This document shows, piece after piece, positions 17,701-26,151 of a stretch of DNA of 64,000 bases. Source of the stretch: Verrucomicrobiales bacterium (lineage in GTDB: Bacteria > Verrucomicrobiota > Verrucomicrobiia > Verrucomicrobiales > SLCJ01). The notes under the pieces are model-generated. The model searched no databases. It worked only from the letters and a program-made list of their open reading frames with translations, and was not told the origin of the DNA. The position numbers and the translations under genes were made by a program. The stretch is from positions 1-64,000 of the forward strand of contig JAGXGH010000086.1 in NCBI GenBank assembly GCA_024636835.1, in the 5' to 3' direction. How positions within the stretch are numbered: the stretch's first letter is position 1; every line of letters begins with the position of its first letter.

Positions 17701-20658
17701 CGACTTCAACTCTCTATCGATGGCAAGCAATTCGACTGAACGTTCGGTGTCTGCACCGATGTAGTTTAAATCACCATCTGCCTTGTAGCCTATCACATGG
17801 TCAAAGGGCGAGACCAAGGTTGATGCCGCACCGCGAACGCTGCGTCCACCGCTCGCTTCGAACCCTTCGGCGAGAAGGTTCATCTTGAAGCATGCGTTGG
17901 CAAAACGCTCAAGTTTAAGATCAAAGATCACATCGCCGTTCTCGTCGGTTTTCTGTTCACCAAGGTTCACCGTGTCACCGGCTAGTTCTCTCGACTCATC
18001 GACTAAGCGGTTATGGAAAGTGTGATCAGGATAGGCAGCGAAGTAGAAACTAGCCGCACTCAGCTCAAGCTTCCCTTTCATCCTCCTGTCAGCGGCCGGG
18101 AAACCAAAGAGCGTCTGCAGATTCACCGTCGCTTGAATATCCGCAGGCTTGATCCACCCCACCGTTTTCTCCGCTCCGGCAATCGTCACATTGATCTTCA
18201 TCGTGTCCGGTTGGAAGTCTTCAACACGGAAGCGATGCGTTGCCAAGGTGTAGCGACGCTCATTAGTGATACGATAAAGGTTGGCAGAATAGTTCCCGGT
18301 GGGCAGTTCTTCGCTGGTCTTCGCGGTGAACTCGACAAAACCATCAGCCCCCAACTTTGTCCGATTCACATACACTTGAGCCCCTTTTGAATCCGTTACC
18401 GAAATCTCCACCGGTAAACCACTCACACCACCACCCCAATCGCGACGTTTCACAATCGCACCAAGATAAACATTGTCACCAGGGCGATAAATCCCGCGCT
18501 CGGAAAACAGAAACGCCTCTAGTTGATCACCACGCCAATCCATAAGTCCTCCCGTATCGAAACGTGAGAAATTCATCATCCGGTCGTTGCGATCAAACGG
18601 CAGGAATGCCACATCGCTCCCTCGGCGAACCACCAGTGCTACCGCTCGTTTCTCGGGTGCCGTCTGCGAAACTGTGGGTATTCTCGCATAACCACCTTCC
18701 TCAGTCATCGTCTCGGCCACATAGGTACCATTCTTGGCAATCACACTGACGCTCACACCGTCGATTGGCTCTCCGCTAGCAATACTCTGGACGAATACAT
18801 CGCGACGCCCATCCGCACCCGACTTCGCAAGGATCCCAAGATCAGTGACCAACACGAAACGTTCTTCTTGTGCCTTGCTATCTACCAAATTCCAATCCTG
18901 AAGCGTGACATCACCGACCATTCTCCGCTTGGAGTTTTGTGATGGTTTCACACCCTCGACCTTTAGGAAAAACAATCCCTTCGCCTCGTCGCCAGGAGCC
19001 GTGATCACGCGATCCATTGCAGCACCTACGTCAACCATTGGAAACGAGGCTTCGAACTCATTAGAAGATGCGACCGGCAAAATACGGCGATCATAGATCG
19101 CTATGTTTTCCTCATCAAACATCCAAGAGTTCATGAAGTTGGGCGATTGGAAATCTCCATTGGTCAGAGCGGCAAGATGATTGACCTGCGAAAGCGGAAC
19201 TCGCGCAAAGGTCACTCGCACATGGTTCACGCCACGCGTTTTCATTCCAAGTTTACGCTCGCCGCTGATGGCGATCACACCGCCCTCAGCAAGCAACGCA
19301 CACTCCTTGGGAAAGAGTGGAATCCCAAGATAACTCCCGAACGCATCCTTCAACTCAAACCCGCCCAGTGCATTCACCCCAGCACTCACCCGAACAAAAA
19401 GCTGACCTTCCCCTTCGATCTGAAACTTGAATGCGTGGACTGTGCTCATCGGTGCCCCATCAGACAATTCAGTCTCCACTCGCTGCAGTCGGATTGAATC
19501 CCACTTGGCGAGAATTTCATCAGTCACCGCAGCGGTGCCGGGCAGACGTTGATTACCGGAGAATCGATAGTTAACCGGAATCCGCCAAGCCTCGACGTGC
19601 TTGCCCATTTCTTCTCCAGTGACGTAACCCGTTGTATCGACAAACAAAAACTGCTCGGGAGAACCCTCGTCATCGCGCACGATTTCCGAACGAGTACTCG
19701 CAATCGCAAACCCACTGAAGCGATCCGGCACCCGCACTTTCACGCTCGCATCTTTCACCGATGGTTCACCACCCGATAGTGCCTTCACTTTACTAGCCAC
19801 CGTCACCTTCAGAAAATCGCTCTCCTGTGGGATCGTGATCCGAGAACTGCTCACGTAAAAACGATAACCCACCATTTTCTCGTCGTCGGCAATCTCGTAT
19901 ACATTGTCAGGCTTCACGCCTTTGTAGGTAAACAAATCGGATTCACCGACCACATCAAAGAGCAGTGCTCTATCGATCGTTTCATCGGACACCTTGTAGT
20001 TGCTGGTCACCGTAGCGACGACCTGATGTCGCGTTGGATCGGTTGGATCGGTATAGAAGCGATCATCGGAAATCATAAATTCGAGGTCAGGTGTCTTGGT
20101 CCTCCACTTGTAGGACTCGAACTTCACCTCCTCGGGGAAGACTGAGGGATTGGCAGCAATCTCCAATTCAACACCCGCTGGCCATTCTTCTTTCGGAGTG
20201 AAAACCAATGTTTTGTCATTCGACCATTTCCAACTTCCCTTCACCTCCGGCTCAAGTGCGATTCCATGGTCGACAGTTTTGCCAACCAATTCGATAGGTG
20301 CTGCGCTCTCGCTAAATGACATCACCAGCGGGCTCAAAACCACATCACCAGTCTGGCTGCTGACCGATGCCGCATTGGCTCCACTAACCGAAACCTCGAT
20401 CGTCCTCATTACCGTCCGCTCCACCGGACGCGCACGATGAGCATCCCACCACTGATAACCATACCAGCCCGAAATCGCCAACACGGCACAAGCAACAACT
20501 GCCCCACCGCTTGCTTTCGGATGAGACTTCAAGCCAGTTGCCAATTTTCTTCCAGCATTACTCAACCATTTCGGCGGCGAATAGTGAAGATCACCAAAAA
20601 TGGCAGCGAAAACACGCTGCACACGAACAAGAAATGACGAAGAAGAAGAATCACCCAT
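14770..20658 (-). CDS. Bacterial alpha-2-macroglobulin (YfhM type)
   Basis: A 1962-residue envelope protease inhibitor. One membrane helix sits near residues 50-70 (AVVACAVLAISGWYG), so most of the chain is periplasmic. Macroglobulin-like beta domains fill the middle, including FLFSERGIYRPGDNVYLG, the MG domain signature. The thioester motif is intact: YPWGCSEQ, with Cys at about residue 1498, followed by the alpha-helical toroid (LNQAAAIYLLTRGDN). A proline-rich, KRRREPP segment near residue 1280 is a plausible bait region. Bacterial A2Ms trap attacking proteases and are usually beside pbpC, as here. About 1950 residues is within the range for YfhM-like proteins. Confidence 0.93.
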   Translation of the reverse strand: MGDSSSSSFLVRVQRVFAAIFGDLHYSPPKWLSNAGRKLATGLKSHPKASGGAVVACAVLAISGWYGYQWWDAHRARPVERTVMRTIEVSVSGANAASVSSQTGDVVLSPLVMSFSESAAPIELVGKTVDHGIALEPEVKGSWKWSNDKTLVFTPKEEWPAGVELEIAANPSVFPEEVKFESYKWRTKTPDLEFMISDDRFYTDPTDPTRHQVVATVTSNYKVSDETIDRALLFDVVGESDLFTYKGVKPDNVYEIADDEKMVGYRFYVSSSRITIPQESDFLKVTVASKVKALSGGEPSVKDASVKVRVPDRFSGFAIASTRSEIVRDDEGSPEQFLFVDTTGYVTGEEMGKHVEAWRIPVNYRFSGNQRLPGTAAVTDEILAKWDSIRLQRVETELSDGAPMSTVHAFKFQIEGEGQLFVRVSAGVNALGGFELKDAFGSYLGIPLFPKECALLAEGGVIAISGERKLGMKTRGVNHVRVTFARVPLSQVNHLAALTNGDFQSPNFMNSWMFDEENIAIYDRRILPVASSNEFEASFPMVDVGAAMDRVITAPGDEAKGLFFLKVEGVKPSQNSKRRMVGDVTLQDWNLVDSKAQEERFVLVTDLGILAKSGADGRRDVFVQSIASGEPIDGVSVSVIAKNGTYVAETMTEEGGYARIPTVSQTAPEKRAVALVVRRGSDVAFLPFDRNDRMMNFSRFDTGGLMDWRGDQLEAFLFSERGIYRPGDNVYLGAIVKRRDWGGGVSGLPVEISVTDSKGAQVYVNRTKLGADGFVEFTAKTSEELPTGNYSANLYRITNERRYTLATHRFRVEDFQPDTMKINVTIAGAEKTVGWIKPADIQATVNLQTLFGFPAADRRMKGKLELSAASFYFAAYPDHTFHNRLVDESRELAGDTVNLGEQKTDENGDVIFDLKLERFANACFKMNLLAEGFEASGGRSVRGAASTLVSPFDHVIGYKADGDLNYIGADTERSVELLAIDRELKSIALDALVWRIVESRHVSVLTKNKNGTYSYVSTLRDRQFSDGAISVAEGGTKFDLPTSSPGDFRLELLDTNNQVILECPFTIAGKGDSGRSLERDAELDVKLAKSEWNSGEEIEMSIRAPYTGAGLITLETDKVIAYRWFKTDSTSSVQTIRLPEDVEGTVYVSVGFVRALDSPEVFMSPLSYAVHPIVANPDKRKLQVELKAPAVVKPGDRLAISYRSAKPGRMVVYAVDAGIHQITDYKLPKPLEELMKKRGLRVETAQLLDLILPEFSLLRNSKAFGGGGAPPKLHINPFKRRREPPVVFWSGIVESGPEWKEVSYDVPDYFAGKLNLMAVAVDEGSVGQLADGALARGPMVLTPNVPLFVSPGDEFVATVAVANNLESGAESDQITVSVESGERLELVDGQDQMIELAQGEEKTAKFTFRVADNLGGAEMKFIAQSGDKNMGRAATMSVRPASPYVTEIQSGYYRMSTHDLDVHRNMYPEFRNLSVSVSSAPMGLAAGLEKYLRQYPWGCSEQITSRAMGRLLLRDEVDFGFDKEKAAKDIAGAMSHLASRQQSNGAFGYWSSSDTANLADDFLSIYVMSFLVEAKLSSYPVPSRMYELARSRMKAIAAETPATLDQALNQAAAIYLLTRGDNQVTTNLLLNLRDNLSTKFGDEWKRDLSGMYVAATYKLLKKDKEGDALMKEYLKAVRDGKLREMPTGYYYYYHDKSSRDALGFALICRHFPGVAKDFGYDDLSPVLQPIHDGRINTISAASGILALKAYSQLVGESGVMTSITAESGSGEKSVLSEMAAGYRQMAFPEDIAGFTFGLDQGGSDLGAFYQVVEAGYDREMPKDELRDGLEVFRELIGADGKPATTAKVGDPLTVRITVRNISNRTLTNLAVLDLLPGGFEVEANALRPGVNTVPGADFVEVREDRNVFFLGLGKNDLRTFEYRIKPVAAGVFAVPPAYAEDMYDPGTKARSGGGKLTVSSSE

Positions 20659-20773
20659 AATCTCTCAATAGTCTAAAAAATGAGCGATTCTTTCAATACA
20701 TCATTCACTTTATACTATAATTTTTTCCACGAACTTTTTCACACAGAACCCGATTTTACTGGCGCTTACTAAC

Positions 20774-21050
20774 ATCGCCATGTTGCTCGTGAAAGCGTGG
20801 TAAAAGGGCATCCGAACAACCCACCAAGCCAATCTCCTCAAGCATCCCCAGACTCGCGAACTCATCGCCTTCCCACTTTCTGACCTTCGTAGTTTGAAAA
20901 AAACGTGCCCAGGGTGGCATCCGAGCAACCCCAGTCCTCCCACCCCCCAAGGATCGCTAGCCAATCGAACGCTCCCCCTTCCATCTCATCACCCTCGCCA
21001 CTTTCTCACGAAAGTAGCTACGTTTGGAAAAACGTGGCGAGGGTGATGAT
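20774..21050. repeat. Cluster of three diverged palindromic units in a 500-base spacer
   Basis: The gap 20659-21160 has no gene I can support. It holds three related units at about 20774-20823, 20863-20933 and 20987-21050. Units 1 and 2 share GCATCCG(A/G)(A/G)CAACCC. Units 2 and 3 share a CATC..CC..CACTTTCT start and the run up to AACGTG..AGGGTG. Unit 3 is a perfect 15-bp inverted repeat, CATCACCCTCGCCAC at 20987-21001 against GTGGCGAGGGTGATG at 21034-21048, with a 32-base loop. It looks like a REP-type family. Confidence 0.65.
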
Positions 21051-21160
21051 TAACACCCAAAACGCAGACAATTCTTTTGGGTTGCCATGTCATGCCGTTA
21101 AATCAACAGCCCCTTGATCACCCCGCGGCTTGCCACAACAACAGCCAAATCACACGAACA

Positions 21161-21367
21161 CTAGGCTTCACCAGTAACATCACCGATCAGAATAGATGTG
21201 GCGACAGCTATGATCTCTTCGTGGTCACCTCCGAGATCCTTTTTTAGACATCTCAACTCATCCGTTTCCTCTTCAGAAAAGCTTTCACGGCGTTTCATTT
21301 CATGAAGCATCTTCTTGGAACACAGGCTCATATACCTGCGGTATTTAGTCTTCTCTTGTTCGTTCAT
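21161..21367 (-). CDS. Small charged hypothetical protein
   Basis: A 68-residue frame from the ATG at 21367 (MNEQEKTKYRRYMSL). It is strongly charged and helical (CSKKMLHEMKRRESFSEEETDEL) and ends in a hydrophobic stretch with glycine (EEIIAVATSILIGDVTG). No family recognised. An upstream ATG at 21403 would add a hydrophobic tail that reads like untranslated sequence. Isolated by spacers on both sides. Confidence 0.4.
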   Translation of the reverse strand: MNEQEKTKYRRYMSLCSKKMLHEMKRRESFSEEETDELRCLKKDLGGDHEEIIAVATSILIGDVTGEA

Positions 21368-21677
21368 ATTCACTCTGAGCACGACACTGAACACCATATG
21401 CACTCGCTATCTATGAAACATTCAGTCGTATTCATTTCAAGCCCATTCCTGCCTAATTCGCGCTTCCCATTAGGAAAACAAAGACGAACAATCGTCCTGG
21501 ACCTGCGCGCTTAGATCGTGACTGAAGATTCAACCGCTAATGATCACAAATTCAACAGCTTCAGAAAAAAATCTGCGCTAATCTGCGTCATCTGCGGCTC
21601 AAAACATCCCCGCTGAGGGTGCGAGGTCTGTCAGGGACTTTCATCACCACCAAAACGTCCTACAACGATCCAAACAC
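21368..21677. other. Spacer of 310 bases with a short dispersed motif
   Basis: No gene seen. Bases 21569-21605 carry the ATCTGCG-type triplication (ATCTGCGCTAATCTGCG and then TCATCTGCGGCTC), a relative of the ATCCGTG repeats elsewhere in this window. The GC-poor start (21400-21560) may hold promoters for the small gene to the left or the lipoprotein to the right, but I cannot assign boxes. Confidence 0.4.
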
Positions 21678-22421
21678 GTGCCCCCTTCCCGTCTGCCGCT
21701 CATCCTCTGCTCGCTCCCCCTGCTGTGTCTGATTTCTTGCAGCACACCTAACACCGCGCCACCAGCCAAATTCTACCCAGCCGACACGGTTTCGCGGGAA
21801 GAAACCATTGCCATCGCAGAGGCCTACCGCTCGCACATGTGGACACCTGAACCTCGCCACATTTTTCACGGTCACGACAACCAAGGAATTTGGATCGACA
21901 CACCGGATGAGATGCATCGACCGTCCGACGGATCGCGCCCCGGATGGTGGATTGCTGGCGCCACCAACATAGGCATGCCCTACAAATGGGGCGGCTTCGA
22001 TTCCCTTCAGTCCTTTGACCAAGGACTCGTCGACGGCAAATACGCGGGCGACCTCTACTCAGAGGAGAAGCGCCGCCAACTCGACAGCGCGGTGAGTGAT
22101 GAATGTGTTGGTATCGATTGCTCGGGATTCATCTCAAGATGCTGGCGACTCGACCGTTCCTACTCGACAAGAGAACTCCCCCAACTTTGCGATCAGCTCG
22201 CATCCTTCAGCGATCTCAAAAAGGGCGACATCGCCAACAAAGTCAATGCCCACGTTCTGCTCTTTGACTATTGGATGAATCGCCAGCGCACCCATTTCGT
22301 CGCCTACGAAACCGGCTCTCCACCAACGTGGAAAGTCGTTCGGCACACCATCGAAGTCGAATACATCAAACATTTAGGTTACACACCTTACCGCTACAAA
22401 CACATCCGCGACGACCAGTAA
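21678..22421 (+). CDS. NlpC/P60-like cysteine hydrolase, lipoprotein
   Basis: A 247-residue exported protein: leader MPPSRLPLILCSLPLLCLIS followed by CS gives a lipobox (LISC) at Cys ~21. The later part shows NlpC/P60 features: MPYKWGGFDSL, the nucleophile in GIDCSGFISRCW (Cys ~ residue 149), and a histidine about 45 residues on in NAHVLLFDYW, preceded by LKKGDIANK. This family cleaves peptidoglycan peptides in the periplasm. The spacing from Cys to His is short for a classical member, so it may be a divergent subgroup of amidases. Start from the ATG at 21678. No operon partner is seen. Confidence 0.68.
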   Translation: MPPSRLPLILCSLPLLCLISCSTPNTAPPAKFYPADTVSREETIAIAEAYRSHMWTPEPRHIFHGHDNQGIWIDTPDEMHRPSDGSRPGWWIAGATNIGMPYKWGGFDSLQSFDQGLVDGKYAGDLYSEEKRRQLDSAVSDECVGIDCSGFISRCWRLDRSYSTRELPQLCDQLASFSDLKKGDIANKVNAHVLLFDYWMNRQRTHFVAYETGSPPTWKVVRHTIEVEYIKHLGYTPYRYKHIRDDQ

Positions 22422-22460
22422 AAAAACTCGAACCTTAATCCTAGATCAATATAAGATTTC

Positions 22461-22540
22461 AACCACGGATTTTCACGGATGAACACGGATAGAAATGCTT
22501 CTGAAAAACACATCCGTGCCAATCCGTGCCATCCGTGGTT
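22461..22540. repeat. 'ATCCGTG' dispersed hairpin repeat
   Basis: An 80-base element with end arms AACCACGGAT (22461-22470) and ATCCGTGGTT (22531-22540), and inner copies of CACGGAT and ATCCGTG, so it folds as a nested stem. It is related to elements at 23390-23603 and 52136-52293. It lies between two convergent genes, where it could also act as terminator. Confidence 0.75.
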
Positions 22541-22584
22541 AAAAAATCCCTGCTACCGTAATTGAGACCAACTCAAAAAAGCCA

Positions 22585-23211
22585 TCAGCGATCGAGCTCC
22601 TCTGTTGGGTATCGACTCGTCCAGAGAGGAGCAAACGGAGTCCGGCTTTTCGGAACGATCATTTTTTCAAGTGTGACACGGTTCCACGTTACCCACCAAT
22701 CGGACTCTTTCTCAGCCGTGGCTTTAGTGAGACCTTTGCCATATTCTCCTTCCGTTACAATACCTGGCCCGGAAAGGACAAGCGCATATCCTTCAATATC
22801 GCTGTCCCTCGGCTTCTTTTGCCCTGTCAGTCGCTCGATAGTATCAGGTTCGATGTAGGCACTGAGGAAAATGTTCCCATCCTTCGCGTTGATATTTTTG
22901 TATCGGCTTGTCCCTATCAGACGGACCGGCACCGATGGATCCTTGTAATTATCCATGACAACCGCAAACCACTTGGCCTCAAGGCTGGGGATGAATCCTG
23001 ACGGATCTGTAGTCTGCACTTCAACCTCGGCTTCGATCTCGATCCAATAGCGAGTTTTCGTGGATTTGTCTCGCGGCCCCGATATCTGATACTCAGGGGC
23101 TTGTTGGGTCTCGCCCTGAATAGCGATAATCTTTGCACGGTGAACAGGTTCGGCGGCTTCTGCTCCGAGTAAGAAAATAGCACCGAGAGTAAGGAAAAAG
23201 ATCGATTTCAT
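22585..23211 (-). CDS. Amuc_1102-like pilus-associated protein
   Basis: A 208-residue secreted protein: leader MKSIFFLTLGAIFLLGAEA with probable cleavage after AEA. The body is beta-rich: IEIEAEVEVQTTDP, KWFAVVMDNYKD, RLIGTSRYKNINAKDG. It ends WVTWNRVTLEKMIVPKS and then RTPFAPLWTSRYPTEE. The tail with TPFAPLW..RY is what I associate with Amuc_1102-type proteins of Akkermansia relatives, which sit in a type IV pilus operon. No pilus genes are adjacent here. Start from ATG at 23211, since the upstream ATG at 23250 makes an atypical leader. I am moderately sure of the family and not of a role. Confidence 0.55.
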   Translation of the reverse strand: MKSIFFLTLGAIFLLGAEAAEPVHRAKIIAIQGETQQAPEYQISGPRDKSTKTRYWIEIEAEVEVQTTDPSGFIPSLEAKWFAVVMDNYKDPSVPVRLIGTSRYKNINAKDGNIFLSAYIEPDTIERLTGQKKPRDSDIEGYALVLSGPGIVTEGEYGKGLTKATAEKESDWWVTWNRVTLEKMIVPKSRTPFAPLWTSRYPTEELDR

Positions 23212-23389
23212 GGTTTTGGTCTGCTGGTTCATGTTACGAGTGACCTTCATATCACAGCGCTTAGAGGAGGGACTGCGCCTAGACTACTGCTCCTTATCAA
23301 ACGACCCACCCTGCAACTTTCTTAGAAGCCACAATTTCCGACCAGCCATAAAGCATTCTAGGTCATCGCTGATGCGCACATAAGTATTC

Positions 23390-23603
23390 AACCACAGCCG
23401 CAGCGCAGCGGAGACGGACGAAGTCAAATTTCACGGATAAACACGGATTCAAATACTTCTGAAAAACATCCGTGCCCATCCGTGAAATTTGCCTCTCTTC
23501 TGATTTTTAAGAGATTTCTGTGTATTCAGTGTAATCCGTGGTCACTTATTGCCTTTTGCAACTCCGGCTGTCTTAGTCGCTTTAGGCTCCTGCGGCTGTG
23601 GTT
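23390..23603. repeat. Compound dispersed repeat with nested inverted repeats
   Basis: This fills most of the gap 23212-23632. The outer arms AACCACAGCCGCAG (23390-23403) and CTGCGGCTGTGGTT (23590-23603) are perfect complements. The inner arms CAAATTTCACGGAT (23425-23438) and ATCCGTGAAATTTG (23478-23491) are too. The left module 23390-23429 recurs inverted at 52254-52293 with 38 of 40 bases identical. The rest of the gap (23251-23389) shows nothing I recognise. Confidence 0.8.
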
Positions 23604-23632
23604 AAAAATCCCTATCAAGGGTCCGAGGACGA

Positions 23633-25162
23633 CTAAGCGAAATACTTCTCGATCGCCTTCACCAAGCCTGGGATATCATGCTCCTTGGCCTCGATGTCCA
23701 CCTTGTGCCCGAGCGCCATGATGGTCGCCGAGGTGACGGGACCGATACTAGCGATCAAGCATTTCTTCGGCAGTGGGATACCGAGTTCGAAAAAGTGTTC
23801 GGCGGTCGACGAGCTGGTGAAGGTGATCACATCCGCACCCTCTTCACGCAAGCGCTCTTGCCCGCCGCTGATGTCGTCTGTCTCCGCAATGGTCTTGTAG
23901 GCTAGTGCCTCGTCGACGATGGCACCGATCTCAGTTAAGCCTTTGCTGATGACGTCCCTTGCCTGTTCGGGACGTACCCAGAGAACGGTTTCGTTCTCCA
24001 GACTCCCCACCTTCGGATCTTTTTTAAACGCTTTGACCAAGCCCTCTGCCACATGCAGCTCAGGCATGAGGTCGACCTTCAAATGGTAATGCTTGATCCG
24101 ACGAGCTGTTCCCGGTCCCACGGCGGCAATTCGCACACCGCCGATGCTGCGGGCGTCGTCGTAGATTTTGTAGAAAAGGTCAAAGAACGCATCAACGCCA
24201 GTTGGGCTGGTGAAGACGAGCCATGAGTATTTATGGGCTTCCATGACCAAGCGACCAAAGTCTTCCAACTCGGTTGGAGGCACCGTTCTGATCGTCGGCA
24301 GTTCAAAAACATCGGCACCAAGAACGTCGAGCTCACGACTCAGTTCTCCTGCCTGCTGGCGGGTGCGGGTCACCACGATTCGCTTTCCGAAAAGCGGGCG
24401 GTTCTCAAACCATGCTATCCGCTTGCGAAGATTCACCACATTCCCAATCACCGCCACCGCTGGTGCTGCGAAACCCGATTTTTCCACCTTGTCGGCAATA
24501 TCGCCAAGCGTGCCGACGAGCGTTTCTTGCTTCGGCGTCGTCGCCCAGCGAATCAGCGCGATCGGCGTTTTCTTATCCGCACCGGCAGCGATCAATGCCG
24601 TCATGATCTGACGTATCCGACTGACTCCCATCAGAAACACCTTGGTCCCCGGGTTCGCTGCGATCTTCGCGTAGTCGAGCGAGGTTTCGCCCTTCTCCGG
24701 GTCTTCGTGACCGGTAAAAATCAACAACTCAGAGTTGTGCTCGCGGTGCGTCACCGGAATCCCGGCAAACGCGGGACCACCGATGGTCGAGCTGATTCCT
24801 GGCACGATTTCGAAATCCACACCTGCGGCGCGAAGTTCTTCGGCTTCTTCTCCACCACGTCCGAAAATCATCGGGTCACCGCCCTTCAGACGCAGCACTT
24901 TTTTGCCCGCCAAAGCATGCCTCACCAGCACGTCATTAATCTCATCCTGTTTGAGTGCGTGATTTCCTGCCTTCTTGCCTGCGTAAATGACCTCGGCTTC
25001 GGGTCGTGCCCAGCGCAATATCTGCGCATTACTCAGGTAGTCGTAAACAATCACGTCTGCCTGTTCGACGCACTCCTTGGCGCGCAGTGTGACCAGTCCA
25101 AGATTACCCGGACCAGCTCCAACCAACCAACAGATACCTCTCGATGAAGAATTCTTTGCCAT
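23633..25162 (-). CDS. cobA-hemD: Fused uroporphyrinogen-III methyltransferase / uroporphyrinogen-III synthase
   Basis: A 509-residue fusion. Residues 1-250 are the SUMT (CobA) domain with VGAGPGNLGLVTLRA, the SAM loop LRLKGGDPMIFGRGGEE and GIPVTHRE. Residues ~265-509 are the HemD domain, beginning GKRIVVTRTRQQAG and containing LVFTSPTGVDAFFD and TFTSSSTAEHFFE. The synthase closes hydroxymethylbilane to uroporphyrinogen III, and the methyltransferase sends it to precorrin-2 (siroheme/B12), so one protein sits at the branch point. It follows hemC by 17 bases as the end of hemA-hemC-cobA/hemD. Confidence 0.93.
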   Translation of the reverse strand: MAKNSSSRGICWLVGAGPGNLGLVTLRAKECVEQADVIVYDYLSNAQILRWARPEAEVIYAGKKAGNHALKQDEINDVLVRHALAGKKVLRLKGGDPMIFGRGGEEAEELRAAGVDFEIVPGISSTIGGPAFAGIPVTHREHNSELLIFTGHEDPEKGETSLDYAKIAANPGTKVFLMGVSRIRQIMTALIAAGADKKTPIALIRWATTPKQETLVGTLGDIADKVEKSGFAAPAVAVIGNVVNLRKRIAWFENRPLFGKRIVVTRTRQQAGELSRELDVLGADVFELPTIRTVPPTELEDFGRLVMEAHKYSWLVFTSPTGVDAFFDLFYKIYDDARSIGGVRIAAVGPGTARRIKHYHLKVDLMPELHVAEGLVKAFKKDPKVGSLENETVLWVRPEQARDVISKGLTEIGAIVDEALAYKTIAETDDISGGQERLREEGADVITFTSSSTAEHFFELGIPLPKKCLIASIGPVTSATIMALGHKVDIEAKEHDIPGLVKAIEKYFA

Positions 25163-25179
25163 AATCGTATCTTTCGCGC

Positions 25180-26151
25180 TCAGAGTTCGAGCGGTTTTAA
25201 GCTATCAAATAACTGCCTTGCCTGCACTTCCGGCGATTCGCTTCCGCTGACCGCTGCCACTTCCGGCAAAGCCTCGTCGCCGAATACCACGGCATCCACG
25301 CGTTGCTCGTCACCCATCGTGTGGGTAGAAATCCCAATCGGCGTCTCGCACCCCGCATCGAGGAGTCGCAAGAACTCGCGCTCGCAACGCACTTGCCGCC
25401 ACGTTATCGCGTGGTTCACACCTGCGATCAAGTCACGCGCGGCGTCATCGTCTTTACGAATCTCAAATCCGACCGCGCCCTGCCCCGCCGCTGGCCGAAC
25501 CAATTCGCCATCGATGACGTGGGCGTGAACGTTCACATCGTCGATGACAATCGTGCCCGACATTGGGTCGTGTCCGAGCCGCTCGAGCCCGGCACGTGCC
25601 AGTATGATCGCGTCAAAATCGCCTGCGATCATTTTCCGAATCCGCGTCGGCACATTGCCTCGGATCTCCGCCGTTTTCAGATCGTCGCGCAGATGAAGCA
25701 ACTGCTTGGCACGACGCACACTGCTCGTTCCCACCACACTAGCAGGCGGCATAGAATCCAAACCCTTCGCCAAATCGATACAGCTCAACAGCACGTCTTC
25801 TGTCGGAGCGCGCTCCAGCACACCAGTAATCTCAAAAGCCTTCGCCAATTGGGTGGGCACGTCTTTCAGCGAGTGCACTGCTACATCGATCTCGTCCTTG
25901 AGTAGCGCAATTTCGAGCTCTTTGGTGAACACACCCTTGTCGATGATTTCGCCATCGGGGCCAAGCGTTCCCGACAAATCGGCTAAACGCACGTCCTGAC
26001 GGAGATCGCCGGTAGTTTTAATCACCACTCGCTCCAATCGGATGTCTGGATACGCGGCCAGCAATGCAGCCTCGGTCATTTCAGCCTGCACTAATGCCAA
26101 CTCACTGCCTCGCGTTCCAATGCGCCAAATTTTCTCTTCGTTGTTCGTCAT
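25180..26151 (-). CDS. hemC: Hydroxymethylbilane synthase
   Basis: A 323-residue porphobilinogen deaminase. RIGTRGSELALVQA opens the protein, VAVHSLKDVPT is the conserved substrate loop with the catalytic Asp region, GTSSVRRAKQL follows, and the cofactor cysteine lies in LLDAGCETPIGIS (Cys ~ residue 268). It links four porphobilinogens into hydroxymethylbilane in the cytosol. The ATG overlaps the hemA stop by 4 bases, so translation is coupled. Confidence 0.95.
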   Translation of the reverse strand: MTNNEEKIWRIGTRGSELALVQAEMTEAALLAAYPDIRLERVVIKTTGDLRQDVRLADLSGTLGPDGEIIDKGVFTKELEIALLKDEIDVAVHSLKDVPTQLAKAFEITGVLERAPTEDVLLSCIDLAKGLDSMPPASVVGTSSVRRAKQLLHLRDDLKTAEIRGNVPTRIRKMIAGDFDAIILARAGLERLGHDPMSGTIVIDDVNVHAHVIDGELVRPAAGQGAVGFEIRKDDDAARDLIAGVNHAITWRQVRCEREFLRLLDAGCETPIGISTHTMGDEQRVDAVVFGDEALPEVAAVSGSESPEVQARQLFDSLKPLEL

